Shown piece by piece: positions 24,455 through 33,722 of a stretch of DNA of 58,174 nt. The notes beneath the pieces are model-generated. The model had not been told where the DNA came from. It ran no database searches and worked only from the letters and a program-made list of their open reading frames with translations. How positions within the stretch are numbered: position 1 is the first letter of the stretch; each line of letters opens with the position of its first letter. This stretch comes from Pseudomonadota bacterium (GTDB lineage: Bacteria > Bdellovibrionota_C > UBA2361 > SZUA-149), in contig JAKPSH010000152.1 of assembly GCA_029555385.1 (NCBI GenBank), forward strand, positions 1 to 58,174, written 5' to 3'. A program made the position numbers and the translations under genes.

Positions 24455-26230
24455 AGCGCAACGAAAGATGAAGTTTCGAGTTCGTGCGATTTGTCTCCGG
24501 GCGAATCTCGTTATCAGTCGGTATGTCCGAGAAAGGCAGATGGAGTACATTATACACCTGTAGACCTTGCGGAGTTTGTTGCTAAGGAAATGTTATCGAG
24601 GATCCGAGTTTGTGTTGGCAAATCCTTTAGAATCCTCGATCCGGCAATTGGAGATGGTGGGCTACTTGTGGCGCTTATTAACCAGCTTTATAAAACGGGT
24701 TACCGCAGTATTGAGGCACATGGTTTCGATACTAGTAGTGAAGCAATTGCGGCAGCACAATGCAGACTAAAAAAAGAATTCCCCGGTGTTGGACTTCACC
24801 TTCAGCAAGGTGATTTTCTGGAGCATGTAACAAAACATTTTGACGATACGGATCGAGCGCAAAAGGATTTATTCGTGCTCGATAGACCTAACAGCGAACT
24901 ATTCGATATTGTTATTGCCAATCCGCCTTACGTGAGAACCCAAGTAATGGGCGCCCGCGTAGCCCAAAATTTATCTCAACGTTTCGGTCTGTCTGGCAGA
25001 GTGGATCTTTATTATGCTTTCATTCGCGCAATCGCGATTACGATGTGTCCAGGAGGGGTGTTGGGAATTATCGTGTCCAACCGTTTCATGACCACTCGCT
25101 CGGGCGCAAGCATCCGGTCGGAAATCCGTAAGAGATTTGATATCTGTCATATTTGGGACCTTGGCGATACAAAAGTCTTTGAGGCCGCTGTTCTCCCGGC
25201 GGTGCTTGTTTTACGCAAGAAGCATATCGGGGACATTCATGCTGAGAGCCAATTTACTTCCGTGTATTCATGTAATGGAGAAAGAGAAGCAAAATATTGT
25301 GCAAATGTGTTTGATGCGTTGCGGCAGGATGGAGTTGTTTCTACGACGGGCGGCCGTTGCTTTCGTGTCACGCAGGGAATCTTGGCTGATTCGGTACGCC
25401 AGGATGATATCTGGCGCGTATCAACGGCGGCTGTTGACGAGTGGCTCGAAAAAGTAAGAAGCAAAACTTGGGCAACGTTTTCAGAGGTGGGGAAGCTGAG
25501 AGTTGGCGTTAAGACGACGGCGGATCATGTATTTATTCGCAATGACTGGGACCAACTTGCTGAACAGAATCGTCCCGAGTTGCTTAGACCGCTTATTACA
25601 CATCATAATGCGCAAAGATACAGGGCCAATGCTCTTTCCGCGCCCAAGCATATTTTATACCCGCATGAAGTACGTTACGGAAAGCGCCAAGCAGTTAATC
25701 TTAGCCAGTACCCGCGAGCAAAGCACTATCTGGAAAGCCATAGGGCCGTACTGGAAAGGCGCAAGTATGTTAACGAAGCGGGGCGTAATTGGTTTGAGAT
25801 TTGGGTTCCGCACGATCCTAACACTTGGTACCGCACGAAACTCGTATGGTGGGATATCTCTGAGACGCCCATCTTCTGGATGGATGAGAGTGATGCTGTG
25901 GTAAATGGCGACTGTTACTGGATGGTTTCCCGGAGTAAAATCGAAGAACGCTTGTTATGGCTCGCGCTGGCTGTTGGAAATTCCAGCTTTATCGAGAAGT
26001 TCTATGACCATAGCTTTAACAATAAGCTGTATGCCGGACGCAGGAGGTTTATTACACAATACGTTGAGAAGTTCCCTTTGCCGGACCCTGATACGGCTAT
26101 GGCGCAAGGTATCATAGAATTAGCGAAGTTCATATATGCTAATAAATTGCATGCAGATACTTCAAAGGAAGAGCGAGAAATCAACAATTTAGTTTGGAGT
26201 TCATTCGGCTTAACCGGCGAAAAATCCTGA
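24443..26230 (+). CDS. Type II N6-adenine DNA methyltransferase
   Basis: 595 aa. Motif X-like start GVHYTPVDLAEFVAKEM, motif I ILDPAIGDGGLL (residues 64-75; SAM-binding, unusually DPAIGDG rather than DPACGTG), catalytic motif IV NPPY at 160-163, and motif VIII-like region after VSNRFMTT; the C-terminal half (about 330-580) is a TaqI/Eco57I-type target-recognition domain with GRRRFITQYVEKFPLP near its end. It protects sites cut by the convergent endonuclease gene, with which its end overlaps by 21 bases. Codon use is more AT-rich than in neighbouring genes, consistent with transfer. The start overlaps a C-box half-site; the ribosome-binding site is weak. Recognition sequence unknown. Confidence 0.92.
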   Translation: MTISSATKDEVSSSCDLSPGESRYQSVCPRKADGVHYTPVDLAEFVAKEMLSRIRVCVGKSFRILDPAIGDGGLLVALINQLYKTGYRSIEAHGFDTSSEAIAAAQCRLKKEFPGVGLHLQQGDFLEHVTKHFDDTDRAQKDLFVLDRPNSELFDIVIANPPYVRTQVMGARVAQNLSQRFGLSGRVDLYYAFIRAIAITMCPGGVLGIIVSNRFMTTRSGASIRSEIRKRFDICHIWDLGDTKVFEAAVLPAVLVLRKKHIGDIHAESQFTSVYSCNGEREAKYCANVFDALRQDGVVSTTGGRCFRVTQGILADSVRQDDIWRVSTAAVDEWLEKVRSKTWATFSEVGKLRVGVKTTADHVFIRNDWDQLAEQNRPELLRPLITHHNAQRYRANALSAPKHILYPHEVRYGKRQAVNLSQYPRAKHYLESHRAVLERRKYVNEAGRNWFEIWVPHDPNTWYRTKLVWWDISETPIFWMDESDAVVNGDCYWMVSRSKIEERLLWLALAVGNSSFIEKFYDHSFNNKLYAGRRRFITQYVEKFPLPDPDTAMAQGIIELAKFIYANKLHADTSKEEREINNLVWSSFGLTGEKS

Positions 26231-27265
26231 AGGCAGTGGAATCTGAAGTTTCTTGTTAAGTACCCGTCCCTGAAACTGCGGAAACCGCCGAAAAAATTCC
26301 TCACCGGTTGTCAGATAAAAATTAGTTAACCGGATTGTCCGCGCATCACTCACAGCGTAGAATAGCGCATAACGCACATCGCAATGTCTTATCTGCTGGT
26401 GCGCTAGTTGTGGGATATCGAGGGGGTCGGTGCTGTCCGGACTTACTAGTCCCAGGTCAATCGTTGGCGAAGTCTGGAGTTTGATTTCAAGTAGTTGGTT
26501 GCGGATGTCTGGAAAACGCCCATCGTCTTGATAAATGGAATAACCAAGTTTTTGGCAAATCAGACGATGTAAGGCTGCGCCGCGATTTCGCTCTTGATCA
26601 TGACCTTTGATATTGAACTTTGTGCCGACTAGGGTTTGGAGACACGCAAAAATCAGAGAAATTGGCTTCAAGTAATCGATACAGGGATAAACAATTGGGG
26701 AAAGTCCAGCAGGCGGATCTTTGCAGTCCGACCTAATCAAGCCAGCTAATCTATTGGTGTCTATGGATGTAACCAGTTCGGCAGCCTCCTGTCCCCGGAT
26801 TAATCGTGCTTGGTATTTCTGTGTGAGCGTACCGGTTGTATCAAGCAGAGCTAAATCCGCACCTGTCACCACTCTTACGCTTATTATTTGATCGTGCGGG
26901 GACACTCGTAAAAGCACATACCTTCGATTTGCCTCAAGTTCCTCGTTCCATATTTGAAGATTGTTAGATTTCTGAGCGTAGGTATCGAAACATTGTCCGG
27001 GGAATCGAGGTCTTGTTTTTTTGAACGTGCTGGGGACTGGATAACCAAGTGCTTGACAGATTCGTTGTTTGATGACTTTAGAGCGAGTTCGTAGTGGAAG
27101 TCCGCGCAGGTAGGTTCCTCTCATTCGCAAGCTAAGGATCTCTTGTAGTTCCAGGGTCGGTACCCACAATATTGGGTGACCGACTTCGATAGTATCATAT
27201 ATAGACAGTCCGCTCTCGGCGATTGCTTTAACATATCGACTCAGCTTGTCCGGTAGGAAAATCAT
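26210..27265 (-). CDS. Type II restriction endonuclease, PD-(D/E)xK fold
   Basis: 351 aa. The catalytic core looks like FPDIRNQLLEIK: Pro 252-Asp 253, then Glu 260-Ile-Lys 262, a standard PD-(D/E)xK arrangement, with a possible upstream Glu 225. The N-terminal 200 residues probably form the DNA-recognition part. It starts at 27265, overlapping the controller gene end by 4 bases, so it is translated from the same mRNA after the controller accumulates. This gives delayed endonuclease expression when the system enters a new cell. The end overlaps the methylase end on the other strand. I do not recognise the isoschizomer family, so the cut site is open. Confidence 0.85.
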   Translation of the reverse strand: MIFLPDKLSRYVKAIAESGLSIYDTIEVGHPILWVPTLELQEILSLRMRGTYLRGLPLRTRSKVIKQRICQALGYPVPSTFKKTRPRFPGQCFDTYAQKSNNLQIWNEELEANRRYVLLRVSPHDQIISVRVVTGADLALLDTTGTLTQKYQARLIRGQEAAELVTSIDTNRLAGLIRSDCKDPPAGLSPIVYPCIDYLKPISLIFACLQTLVGTKFNIKGHDQERNRGAALHRLICQKLGYSIYQDDGRFPDIRNQLLEIKLQTSPTIDLGLVSPDSTDPLDIPQLAHQQIRHCDVRYALFYAVSDARTIRLTNFYLTTGEEFFRRFPQFQGRVLNKKLQIPLPSGFFAG

Positions 27266-27498
27266 CGGTGATCGCCAAAATCAGTTAAGAGTTGCGGTAC
27301 AGTAAGACCGAGTGCTTTGGCGAGGATCTCAAGGGTGCTAAGTGTAACGTTTCGTTCACAGCGTTCAACCGATCCGACATAAGTCCGGTGCAAGCCACAA
27401 GCCTCCGCGAGTTGTTCTTGCGAAAGACTTCTCTCATTGCGAAATCGCTTAATGTTGTTCGCGAGAACCTTGCGAAGACGGTTATGATTTTGCGACAT
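27262..27498 (-). CDS. Restriction-modification controller protein (XRE HTH)
   Basis: 78 aa from ATG 27498; a TTG at 27507 would add three residues. The HTH is plain: LANNIKRFRNERSLSQEQLAE, then the recognition helix CGLHRTYVGSVERCERNVT (family core LSQEQLAE and HRTYVGSVERCERNV), with LEILAKALGL following. This matches C proteins such as C.AhdI and C.Esp1396I, small dimeric XRE proteins that bind C-boxes, activate their own and the endonuclease gene, then repress at higher levels. The near-perfect double C-box 60-85 bases upstream supports the call. The end overlaps the endonuclease start (4 bases). Confidence 0.92.
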   Translation of the reverse strand: MSQNHNRLRKVLANNIKRFRNERSLSQEQLAEACGLHRTYVGSVERCERNVTLSTLEILAKALGLTVPQLLTDFGDHR

Positions 27499-27556
27499 AT
27501 TATCCAACGAATAAAAATCATGGTTATTGTCGGGAGAAAATGTTGCAACGTTAGAT

Positions 27557-27582
27557 GACTATAAGTCTACAGACTTCGAGTA
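27557..27582 (-). promoter_or_regulatory. Double C-box operator of the controller gene
   Basis: Two GACT-N3-AGTC units are separated by a TACA spacer: GACT-ATA-AGTC at 27557-27567 and GACT-TCG-AGTA at 27572-27582, with one mismatch to consensus (final A). On the minus strand one unit reads GACTTATAGTC, the Esp1396I-type operator. It lies upstream of the controller gene, where the proximal and distal sites normally activate and then repress. Confidence 0.85.
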
Positions 27583-27850
27583 GCATTCTGGGGAAGGTGG
27601 CGATTTAATTTAAAAGAGGGTCTACAGGATCTCTGCCTTGGGTGCGACCAGAGAAATCTCTTTAAATTGAGCATTCGTTATATGATGGTAGCTTTTTGTT
27701 GTGGCTGAAGATGAACTTAATCTCTTTTCCCGCTAAACATTTATTTCTGCCACGCCGATTATAGTAATTAGAACGTTTGTTCTTTTTGCGCTCCCCTTGA
27801 GATAGGCCGCTCAAAAGGCTGCGCAAGTAGTTGTCTTGACAAGTTATTAG
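27583..27850. other. AT-rich intergenic stretch, no gene seen
   Basis: With the C-box, this separates the restriction-modification island from the hydrolase gene (343 bases from 27508). It is AT-rich and has no convincing ORF; the frame on the minus strand (27662-28012) overlaps the hydrolase and has no ribosome-binding site. It may hold the island's border. Confidence 0.35.
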
Positions 27851-29086
27851 GTGTTGGTCGTGGTTTTTTTCGTCAGTAATCCTTGCCGGAGCGCTGCGGA
27901 GGCAGGCGGCGGCTGTAGTTTTAAGAAGACTCCGCTTAGTTCCGGCGCGAGTGTGGTTCTTGGCGAGACGAAGCTCAGTAGCTGGGAGAGTTTCACCCTT
28001 CTTGGCGAACAAAAGCTTACACGTGCCCTGAGCAGAATTGCTGGAAAATTTTCGGCAGCTTCCCTAAATGGCGCGGTGTTTGAGAGCGATGCGGCAGGCA
28101 TTCAAGCTGCCGTGGATTATTACCGGAGCGCAAAATTCCAACAGCACAGCGAAGACTTCTTTCGCCCGCCGGAGCGAGTGCCGCAAATGCAAATTTCGGC
28201 GCCCTACCCGCTTTCACGCGGCGAGGTTGTCGACCTGGCATTCCCCACAGATTACCAACCAAACTATCAGCCCTTTGCCGCCGAGTTTCAGCGCTGCTGC
28301 GAGAACAAAACAGCGTATTTGCGCTGCTGGCGGCATCCGCGAGGTGAAAGCCTCGGCACGCTGATTGCGATCCACGGCTGGATGATGGGCGACAGCCGTT
28401 TGAGCGCCGTTACGCTTGTTCCCGGCTATTTCTACCGGCTGGGCCTCGATGTGCTTGTTTATGAGCTGCCCTATCACGGCCGGCGTATTCCATCGTGCCA
28501 GCAGCAGGCTTCACTTTTCCCCAGTTTGAACTTTGCGCGGACTAACGAAGGATTCGGGCAGGCCATTTCCGAGCTGCGCAGTATTGCGAAATGGCTGGAG
28601 CAGGAAAACGGCAAGCCGGTCGGTGTGATGGGGCTGAGTCTCGGCGGCTACACGGCTGCGCTGTGGGCTTCGCTTGATCAACTCGCGTTTTCCATTCTTA
28701 TTTCACCGCTGGTCTCGATGTCGGAAATTGCGGAGGTGCTTCTTTCTGTGCACAATCATGTTCCTTTGGACCTTGACGCGGAAACGCTCCGGTGTTTGTC
28801 GCCGGAGAGTCTGAGCGAAGTTTATGCGGTGCATTGTCCGCTGAGCTATGCGCCGAAAGTAGAGCTGAAGCGGCGGATGATTTTAGCCGGAGTAGGCGAC
28901 GATATCGTGCCGCGCACGCAGCCGGAAGAAATCTGGCGTCATTGGCAGAAGCCGCGCATTGAGTGGCTTTCCGGCGGCCATCTGGGGCAAGTTATTGAAG
29001 CGCATACGCTGCGGCATGTCTATGATTTCTTGCGCGAGCTCGGTCTGGCGCTGGACAAACCGCTCGAGATCCATCCGCTGAATTAA
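27851..29086 (+). CDS. Alpha/beta hydrolase (ABHD18/DUF2048-like)
   Basis: 411 aa in the open frame. Catalytic elements: oxyanion region AIHGWMMGD, nucleophile elbow GLSLGG (Ser), acid region VGDDIVPRT, and His in GGHLGQ. The LSLGGYTAALWAS block and the LVYELPYHGRR strand/loop resemble the ABHD18-type group of esterase-like proteins, whose substrates are not known. The true start is unclear: the frame begins at a GTG (27851) with no good ribosome-binding site and an N-terminus that looks partly non-coding, so the protein may begin 20-40 residues later. The end overlaps the convergent sensor kinase gene by 4 bases. No signal peptide is certain. Confidence 0.82.
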   Translation: MLVVVFFVSNPCRSAAEAGGGCSFKKTPLSSGASVVLGETKLSSWESFTLLGEQKLTRALSRIAGKFSAASLNGAVFESDAAGIQAAVDYYRSAKFQQHSEDFFRPPERVPQMQISAPYPLSRGEVVDLAFPTDYQPNYQPFAAEFQRCCENKTAYLRCWRHPRGESLGTLIAIHGWMMGDSRLSAVTLVPGYFYRLGLDVLVYELPYHGRRIPSCQQQASLFPSLNFARTNEGFGQAISELRSIAKWLEQENGKPVGVMGLSLGGYTAALWASLDQLAFSILISPLVSMSEIAEVLLSVHNHVPLDLDAETLRCLSPESLSEVYAVHCPLSYAPKVELKRRMILAGVGDDIVPRTQPEEIWRHWQKPRIEWLSGGHLGQVIEAHTLRHVYDFLRELGLALDKPLEIHPLN

Positions 29087-31779
29087 GCAATCTTATTCAG
29101 CAGGTCCTCCAGGTCATCCATGCGGTAAGGTTTAGCCAGCACTCCGGCAAAACCAAAGTTCTGATGATCGGACATGACAGCATCAGTTGAATACCCGCTC
29201 GAGGCAATTGCTTTAAGGGTGATGCCCCGTTCATTAAGTGTTTTAAGCAATTCGGCCCCGCCCATTCCGCCAGGCACGATGAGATCTAATATTGCCAAAT
29301 CAAATTGTTGATTTACGGCGAGCGCGGACTCGACATGGGCCAGCGCCGTTGTCCCGTCCTCGGCGGCAATCGCATAATGTCCCAGCCGCTCCAGCATGGT
29401 CGTCAGCACTTCACGGATCATTGCATCGTCTTCGAGCACGAGCACCCGCAGTGACTTTTTTGGCGGCCTCGCCTCGGCGGCATTGCCTGCTTCGCAAGCC
29501 GCCTCCGGCTGGGCCGGCAAGAAGACCGCGAAGATGCTGCCGCGGCCGGGAATGGAATTCACGGTGATGCAGCCGTCATGAGCTTTGACGATGGAGTGGG
29601 CGGAGGCAAGGCCGAGGCCGCTGCCTCGCTGCTTGGTCGTGAAGAAGGGATCGAAAATGCGTGAAAGCATTTCCGGGGGCATGCCGACGCCTTCGTCGAT
29701 GATCGAAATTTTTACATATGCACCCGGAGAGAGCGGAAGGCTGTGCGAGTGATCCATCATGACATTCTCAGCGCGCAGAACTAGCTGCCCGGGAGTGGGC
29801 ATTGCCTGATCGGCGTTGATCAGCAGGTTATGCAGCACTTGCGTGATTTGTCCGCTGTCAACATGCGCCGGCCACAGGCTGTCAACCTGCAAATGCAGAC
29901 GGTTGTGCGAACCGGCCAACGCAAAGGAACCGGCATCATGCAGCAGCGGTGCAAGCGCCGTCAATTTCCGGACTGGTGCTCCCCCTTTGGCGAAAGTCAG
30001 CAGCTGCTGTGTGAGCTCGCGGGCGCGGATGGACGCCGTTTCGAGATTTCTTAAATAACGCCGCGCGTCGTCGCTGCTTCCTGCGCCAACCGCGCTCTGC
30101 GCCAGGCCGGCATTGCCGGCAATAGCGGTGAGCAGATTGTTGAAATCGTGCGCCAGGCCGCCAGCCAGCACGCCGACGGACTCGAGACGCGCCGCTCTTT
30201 CCAGTTCCATCTGCGCCCGGGCTTCAGTGGTAATGTCGCGAAACGCAATCACCGCGCCATCGACAGTGCTCGCTCCCCCCTTGATCGGCGCTGCACTGAC
30301 AGACACCAGAAGTTCGGAGCCGTCGCGGCGGACAAAGACGCAGCGGTTGTGGGGCACGGTCTCGGCGGATTCCAGCACACGGGCCAGCAAATGGGCGCAA
30401 TGCTGGCGAGTGCTCTCATCTTTTACCGTGAGAAGCGAACTTATCGCCTGCCCGGCAACTTCTTCCTGTTTGCAGCCGGTAAGCTGCTCTGCGGCGCGGT
30501 TCAGCAGCAGTATCTTCTTGTTTCTATCTACCGCGATAACACCGTCGGTAATGCTTTGCAGAGTGCTGGACAGCTTCGCGCGCTGTTCAACAAGTTCGTG
30601 CTCGGCGCGCTTGCGGCGCAAGATGTTTAAAGCAAGTGCCAGCACCGCGCTGCTGAGAATGAGAATAGTGAGACAAACGCTCCAAACCGCAGTTTTGTTC
30701 CGTGCATAAAACGAGCGCGGCTGGTTTGTTATTTTACTGTGAGCCGGAAGATAGCTTAACGGGATTTCGAAGCGTGCCAGGGTATTGTAGTCAAACACGT
30801 GGCGATTCGGACTGTCCGTTAAAACAGGGATCGTTTCTATTGGCTCTCCGCGCAGTATGTGCAGCGCCATCTCTGCGGCAGTTTTGCCTTGCAGGTATCC
30901 GCTGACCACGCGTCCGCCCAGCGTGCCATAATCAACACGATCCTCAGTCAGGACAAACACAGGAGCAGGCGCGGCGGAAGTAATCGCGGTGATGCTCTGT
31001 TTATTGGTATAGGTATTGGCGTCGCGATCAACCGAATGATGAAGCAGCATAACCGCTGCGGTGCTGGGCAGCAGTTTCAGACGCTCGAGCAGCTCCGGCA
31101 AGAGAAAGTCCGAAAAGGACAAGTAAGTAATCCGCGGGAGTCCCGGCATTTGTCCGGCTGTCTTGCGAAAGGCCGTTTCGTGAATGCGCCCTGTTGTCGT
31201 GCGATCGCTGATGACCACGATTTCGGTCAGGTGCGGAAGGATTTTTTGGGCGAGTTCGATATTTGCCCGGTATTCTGAGGCTTCAACAACACCCGTGATG
31301 TTGGCCTGACCCGCCAGCATACTCGGCATAAAATCACTGACTCCGGCAAAGACGACAGGTTTCTCCGCGCAGATAGTTGAGCGGTTTTTAAGAATAAATT
31401 CGAGCGCATCATTGTCAGAAGCGATCACCAAGTCGATGCGCAGGCGGCTGTATTTGAAGGCGAGGATGCGGTGGAGCTGCTCGAGATATGACTGATCAAG
31501 CAATCTCTTGGCATCCAGGTATTCGATAAACAACTCGACTTCTTCGGCTGCGCCGTGAAAAGAGTTCTCGATGCCCTTCATTACCGCGTCAGAAGAGCCG
31601 TAGCCCGCATGGTAGGAGTGAATTACCAGCACATGGAGCGGCTGCGGCTGCCCGGCAGGCGGTGTTTGCGCTAAGGCGCTGCCGAAGTTCGTCATGACCA
31701 AGAGCCATAGCATTGCGCCGCAGAGGGCGGCTGACTTGACGGCTGATGACGCCGCGTGCAGTGCAGCATAGAAACGCAT
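29083..31779 (-). CDS. Hybrid sensor histidine kinase with ABC-binding-protein-like sensor
   Basis: 898 aa. Signal/anchor (about 15-38), periplasmic ABC-substrate-binding-like domain (about 47-345; LVIHSYHAGYGSSDAVMKGI and GVSDFMPSML mark it), transmembrane helix (about 363-388), PAS (about 400-515; DGVIAVDRNKKILLLNRAAE), HisKA with GGLAHDFNNLL (His 544), HATPase (about 640-755; NLLINADQAM, DEGVGMPPEM, GSGLGLASAHSIV), and a C-terminal receiver (about 775-895; VLEDDAMIREVL, LDLIVPGGMGG with phospho-Asp, SSGYS, KPYRMDDL). It likely binds a small extracellular ligand and relays phosphate through its own receiver; no separate output regulator is nearby. Its end overlaps the hydrolase gene by 4 bases. 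Confidence 0.92.
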   Translation of the reverse strand: MRFYAALHAASSAVKSAALCGAMLWLLVMTNFGSALAQTPPAGQPQPLHVLVIHSYHAGYGSSDAVMKGIENSFHGAAEEVELFIEYLDAKRLLDQSYLEQLHRILAFKYSRLRIDLVIASDNDALEFILKNRSTICAEKPVVFAGVSDFMPSMLAGQANITGVVEASEYRANIELAQKILPHLTEIVVISDRTTTGRIHETAFRKTAGQMPGLPRITYLSFSDFLLPELLERLKLLPSTAAVMLLHHSVDRDANTYTNKQSITAITSAAPAPVFVLTEDRVDYGTLGGRVVSGYLQGKTAAEMALHILRGEPIETIPVLTDSPNRHVFDYNTLARFEIPLSYLPAHSKITNQPRSFYARNKTAVWSVCLTILILSSAVLALALNILRRKRAEHELVEQRAKLSSTLQSITDGVIAVDRNKKILLLNRAAEQLTGCKQEEVAGQAISSLLTVKDESTRQHCAHLLARVLESAETVPHNRCVFVRRDGSELLVSVSAAPIKGGASTVDGAVIAFRDITTEARAQMELERAARLESVGVLAGGLAHDFNNLLTAIAGNAGLAQSAVGAGSSDDARRYLRNLETASIRARELTQQLLTFAKGGAPVRKLTALAPLLHDAGSFALAGSHNRLHLQVDSLWPAHVDSGQITQVLHNLLINADQAMPTPGQLVLRAENVMMDHSHSLPLSPGAYVKISIIDEGVGMPPEMLSRIFDPFFTTKQRGSGLGLASAHSIVKAHDGCITVNSIPGRGSIFAVFLPAQPEAACEAGNAAEARPPKKSLRVLVLEDDAMIREVLTTMLERLGHYAIAAEDGTTALAHVESALAVNQQFDLAILDLIVPGGMGGAELLKTLNERGITLKAIASSGYSTDAVMSDHQNFGFAGVLAKPYRMDDLEDLLNKIA

Positions 31780-32213
31780 TTTGCATGCTTAACACAAAGT
31801 TGCTCTCTGGTAGATAGTCAGAGTATGCGTTGTGCTTATTGATCAAAATTAAAGTTCGCCGAGGACAGCGTAGTGCGATGGGTTGGCCGTAAAAGTTTTA
31901 AAAACCCAAGCGGGATAATCGGAAATATCGTCCGGTTCGCTCCCATATTGCGCGGCGGAAGGCATAAACTGCATTGTGCGGCATGCCGTTGATGGATTAA
32001 GTCCGGACGGCGTCTATAAACGAGTGAAGCTTTGTGATATAGCGGAAGCCGGACAAAAAAGTTGACGCCTACGGTAGCTTTTCAGATTTCTTGGGCATTC
32101 TCTCCAAGTCATTGTTCTTTTGATTTTAGCATCAAAGAGCGGGGCAATATCGGCGGCGGTTTAATGCGTAATGTTTGAGACCTGGTGGGGTTCTGCATAT
32201 TGGTTGCGGGCAA
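31780..32213. other. Intergenic region upstream of lysS
   Basis: 434 bases between the divergent sensor kinase and lysS. No ORF is convincing. TTGACG occurs around 32063, and a small palindrome (TTTGAT-N6-ATCAAA) near 32120 lies before the gene, but I cannot place a full promoter with confidence. Confidence 0.35.
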
Positions 32214-33722
32214 ATGTCTGAAGAATTGAGTGAACAGGAACAAGTCCGGCGGGATAAATTAGCCAAGCTGCGCGAGGCGGACTACCCGTATCCGAACGAT
32301 GTTGGGGAGGTGGTGCCTTGCGCTGGGGCTGTGCAGAGTGCCGCAGACGAAGAAGCGCTTTCGCCTGATGCGCGGCGGCGTATCACGGTATGTGGACGAA
32401 TGATGTCTGTGCGCCTGATGGGCAAGGCGGCTTTTTGCCATCTGCAGGATCAGTCAGGAAAGATTCAGATTTATGTCCGGCTTGATGATGTCGGCGCGGA
32501 AAGTTTCACCGCGTTCAAAACTTTCGATCTCGGTGACATCATTGAAGCCCGGGGACATACGTTTCGTACAAAAACTGGTGAGCCAAGTCTGCATGCGGAA
32601 TCCATACGCCTGCTCGTGAAGTGCCTGCATCCGCTGCCGGAGAAATGGCATGGTTTGCGCGATGTTGAGCTGCGCTACCGGCAGCGTTATCTCGACCTGA
32701 TTGTAAACCCGGAGGTGAAGAAGACCTTTCTGGCCCGGGCGAAAATTATCGCCGGTGTCCGCCGTTTTTTCAACGAGCGGGGATATGTCGAGGTGGAGAC
32801 GCCGGTGATGAGCATGGTAGCCAGCGGCGCAGCCGCACGACCTTTTGTGACTCATCACAACGCGCTCGATCTCGATTTGCATTTGCGCATTGCGCTCGAG
32901 CTGCCGCTGAAGAAGCTCGTTGTCGGCGGCATTGAGCGGGTTTACGAACTTGGCCGCGTATTTCGCAACGAGGGCATTTCAACAGAACACAATCCGGAGT
33001 TTACGATGCTGGAGTTTTATCAAGCATACGCGACCTACGAAACTCTGATGGATATGACAGAAGAGCTGATTGCCGGACTGTGCGCGGAAGTAAATGGTTC
33101 GATGTGTGTGGAATACGACGGCAAGTCTGTCGATTTTTCGCGTCCCTGGAAGCGTCTTACGATGGCCGAAGCCATTTACGAAATTGGCGGCGTCTCGCGT
33201 GACTGCGATTTGGATACACTGGCCGGTGTCAAGCAGTGCGCGTCTGGGCTTGGTTACGATGATCTGCTTGATTATACTGACTACGGCAAGGCCCTGTTTG
33301 AGATTTTTGACCGTTACGTCGAAGGTAAAATTGTCAATCCTACTTTTATCACCCAGCACCCGAAAAGCATTTCTCCGCTTGCCCGTCCCAACTTAAAAGA
33401 TCCGCGCTTTGTCGACCGTTTTGAGCTGATGGTTGCCGGGATGGAGCTGGCCAACGCGTTTTCTGAGCTGAACGATCCCGACGATCAACTGGCCCGTTTT
33501 GAAGAGCAGCTTGAAGCCAAGCGTCAAGGGGATGAGGAGGCTATGGGGCTGGAGCAGGATTTTGTCACCGCGCTGGAGTACGGACTGCCGCCTACGGCGG
33601 GCGAGGGCATCGGCATCGACCGGCTAGTCATGCTGCTTACTTCATCGGCAAGCATTCGCGACGTAATATTGTTTCCCACGATGCGCCCCGTTGAGGCGGC
33701 TGGAGATTCTGCGGCGGAGTAA
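32214..33722 (+). CDS. lysS: Lysyl-tRNA synthetase, class II
   Basis: 502 aa from ATG 32214; a TTG 13 codons earlier only adds residues unlike the family. N-terminal anticodon-binding OB domain (about 55-150; GRMMSVRLMGKAAFCHLQD), then the class II catalytic core: motif 1 region RYLDLIVNPEVKKTFLARAKI, motif 2 GRVFRNEGISTEHNPEFTMLE, motif 3 GEGIGIDRLVMLLT. It charges tRNA-Lys. It is the first gene of the envelope operon and its stop overlaps the ATG of the Lol permease (TAATG), the order seen in deltaproteobacteria. Length is normal for the family. Confidence 0.97.
   Translation: MSEELSEQEQVRRDKLAKLREADYPYPNDVGEVVPCAGAVQSAADEEALSPDARRRITVCGRMMSVRLMGKAAFCHLQDQSGKIQIYVRLDDVGAESFTAFKTFDLGDIIEARGHTFRTKTGEPSLHAESIRLLVKCLHPLPEKWHGLRDVELRYRQRYLDLIVNPEVKKTFLARAKIIAGVRRFFNERGYVEVETPVMSMVASGAAARPFVTHHNALDLDLHLRIALELPLKKLVVGGIERVYELGRVFRNEGISTEHNPEFTMLEFYQAYATYETLMDMTEELIAGLCAEVNGSMCVEYDGKSVDFSRPWKRLTMAEAIYEIGGVSRDCDLDTLAGVKQCASGLGYDDLLDYTDYGKALFEIFDRYVEGKIVNPTFITQHPKSISPLARPNLKDPRFVDRFELMVAGMELANAFSELNDPDDQLARFEEQLEAKRQGDEEAMGLEQDFVTALEYGLPPTAGEGIGIDRLVMLLTSSASIRDVILFPTMRPVEAAGDSAAE

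Noticed and set aside
27662..28012. 116-aa minus-strand ORF upstream of the hydrolase
   Set aside because: It is half antisense to the hydrolase, has basic low-order composition and no ribosome-binding site.
32175..32213. TTG start adding 13 residues to LysS
   Set aside because: The added residues do not resemble the family, and the ATG at 32214 is the better start.
31780..32213. tRNA or riboswitch upstream of lysS
   Set aside because: No cloverleaf, T-box or L-box/lysine riboswitch features could be drawn from this region.
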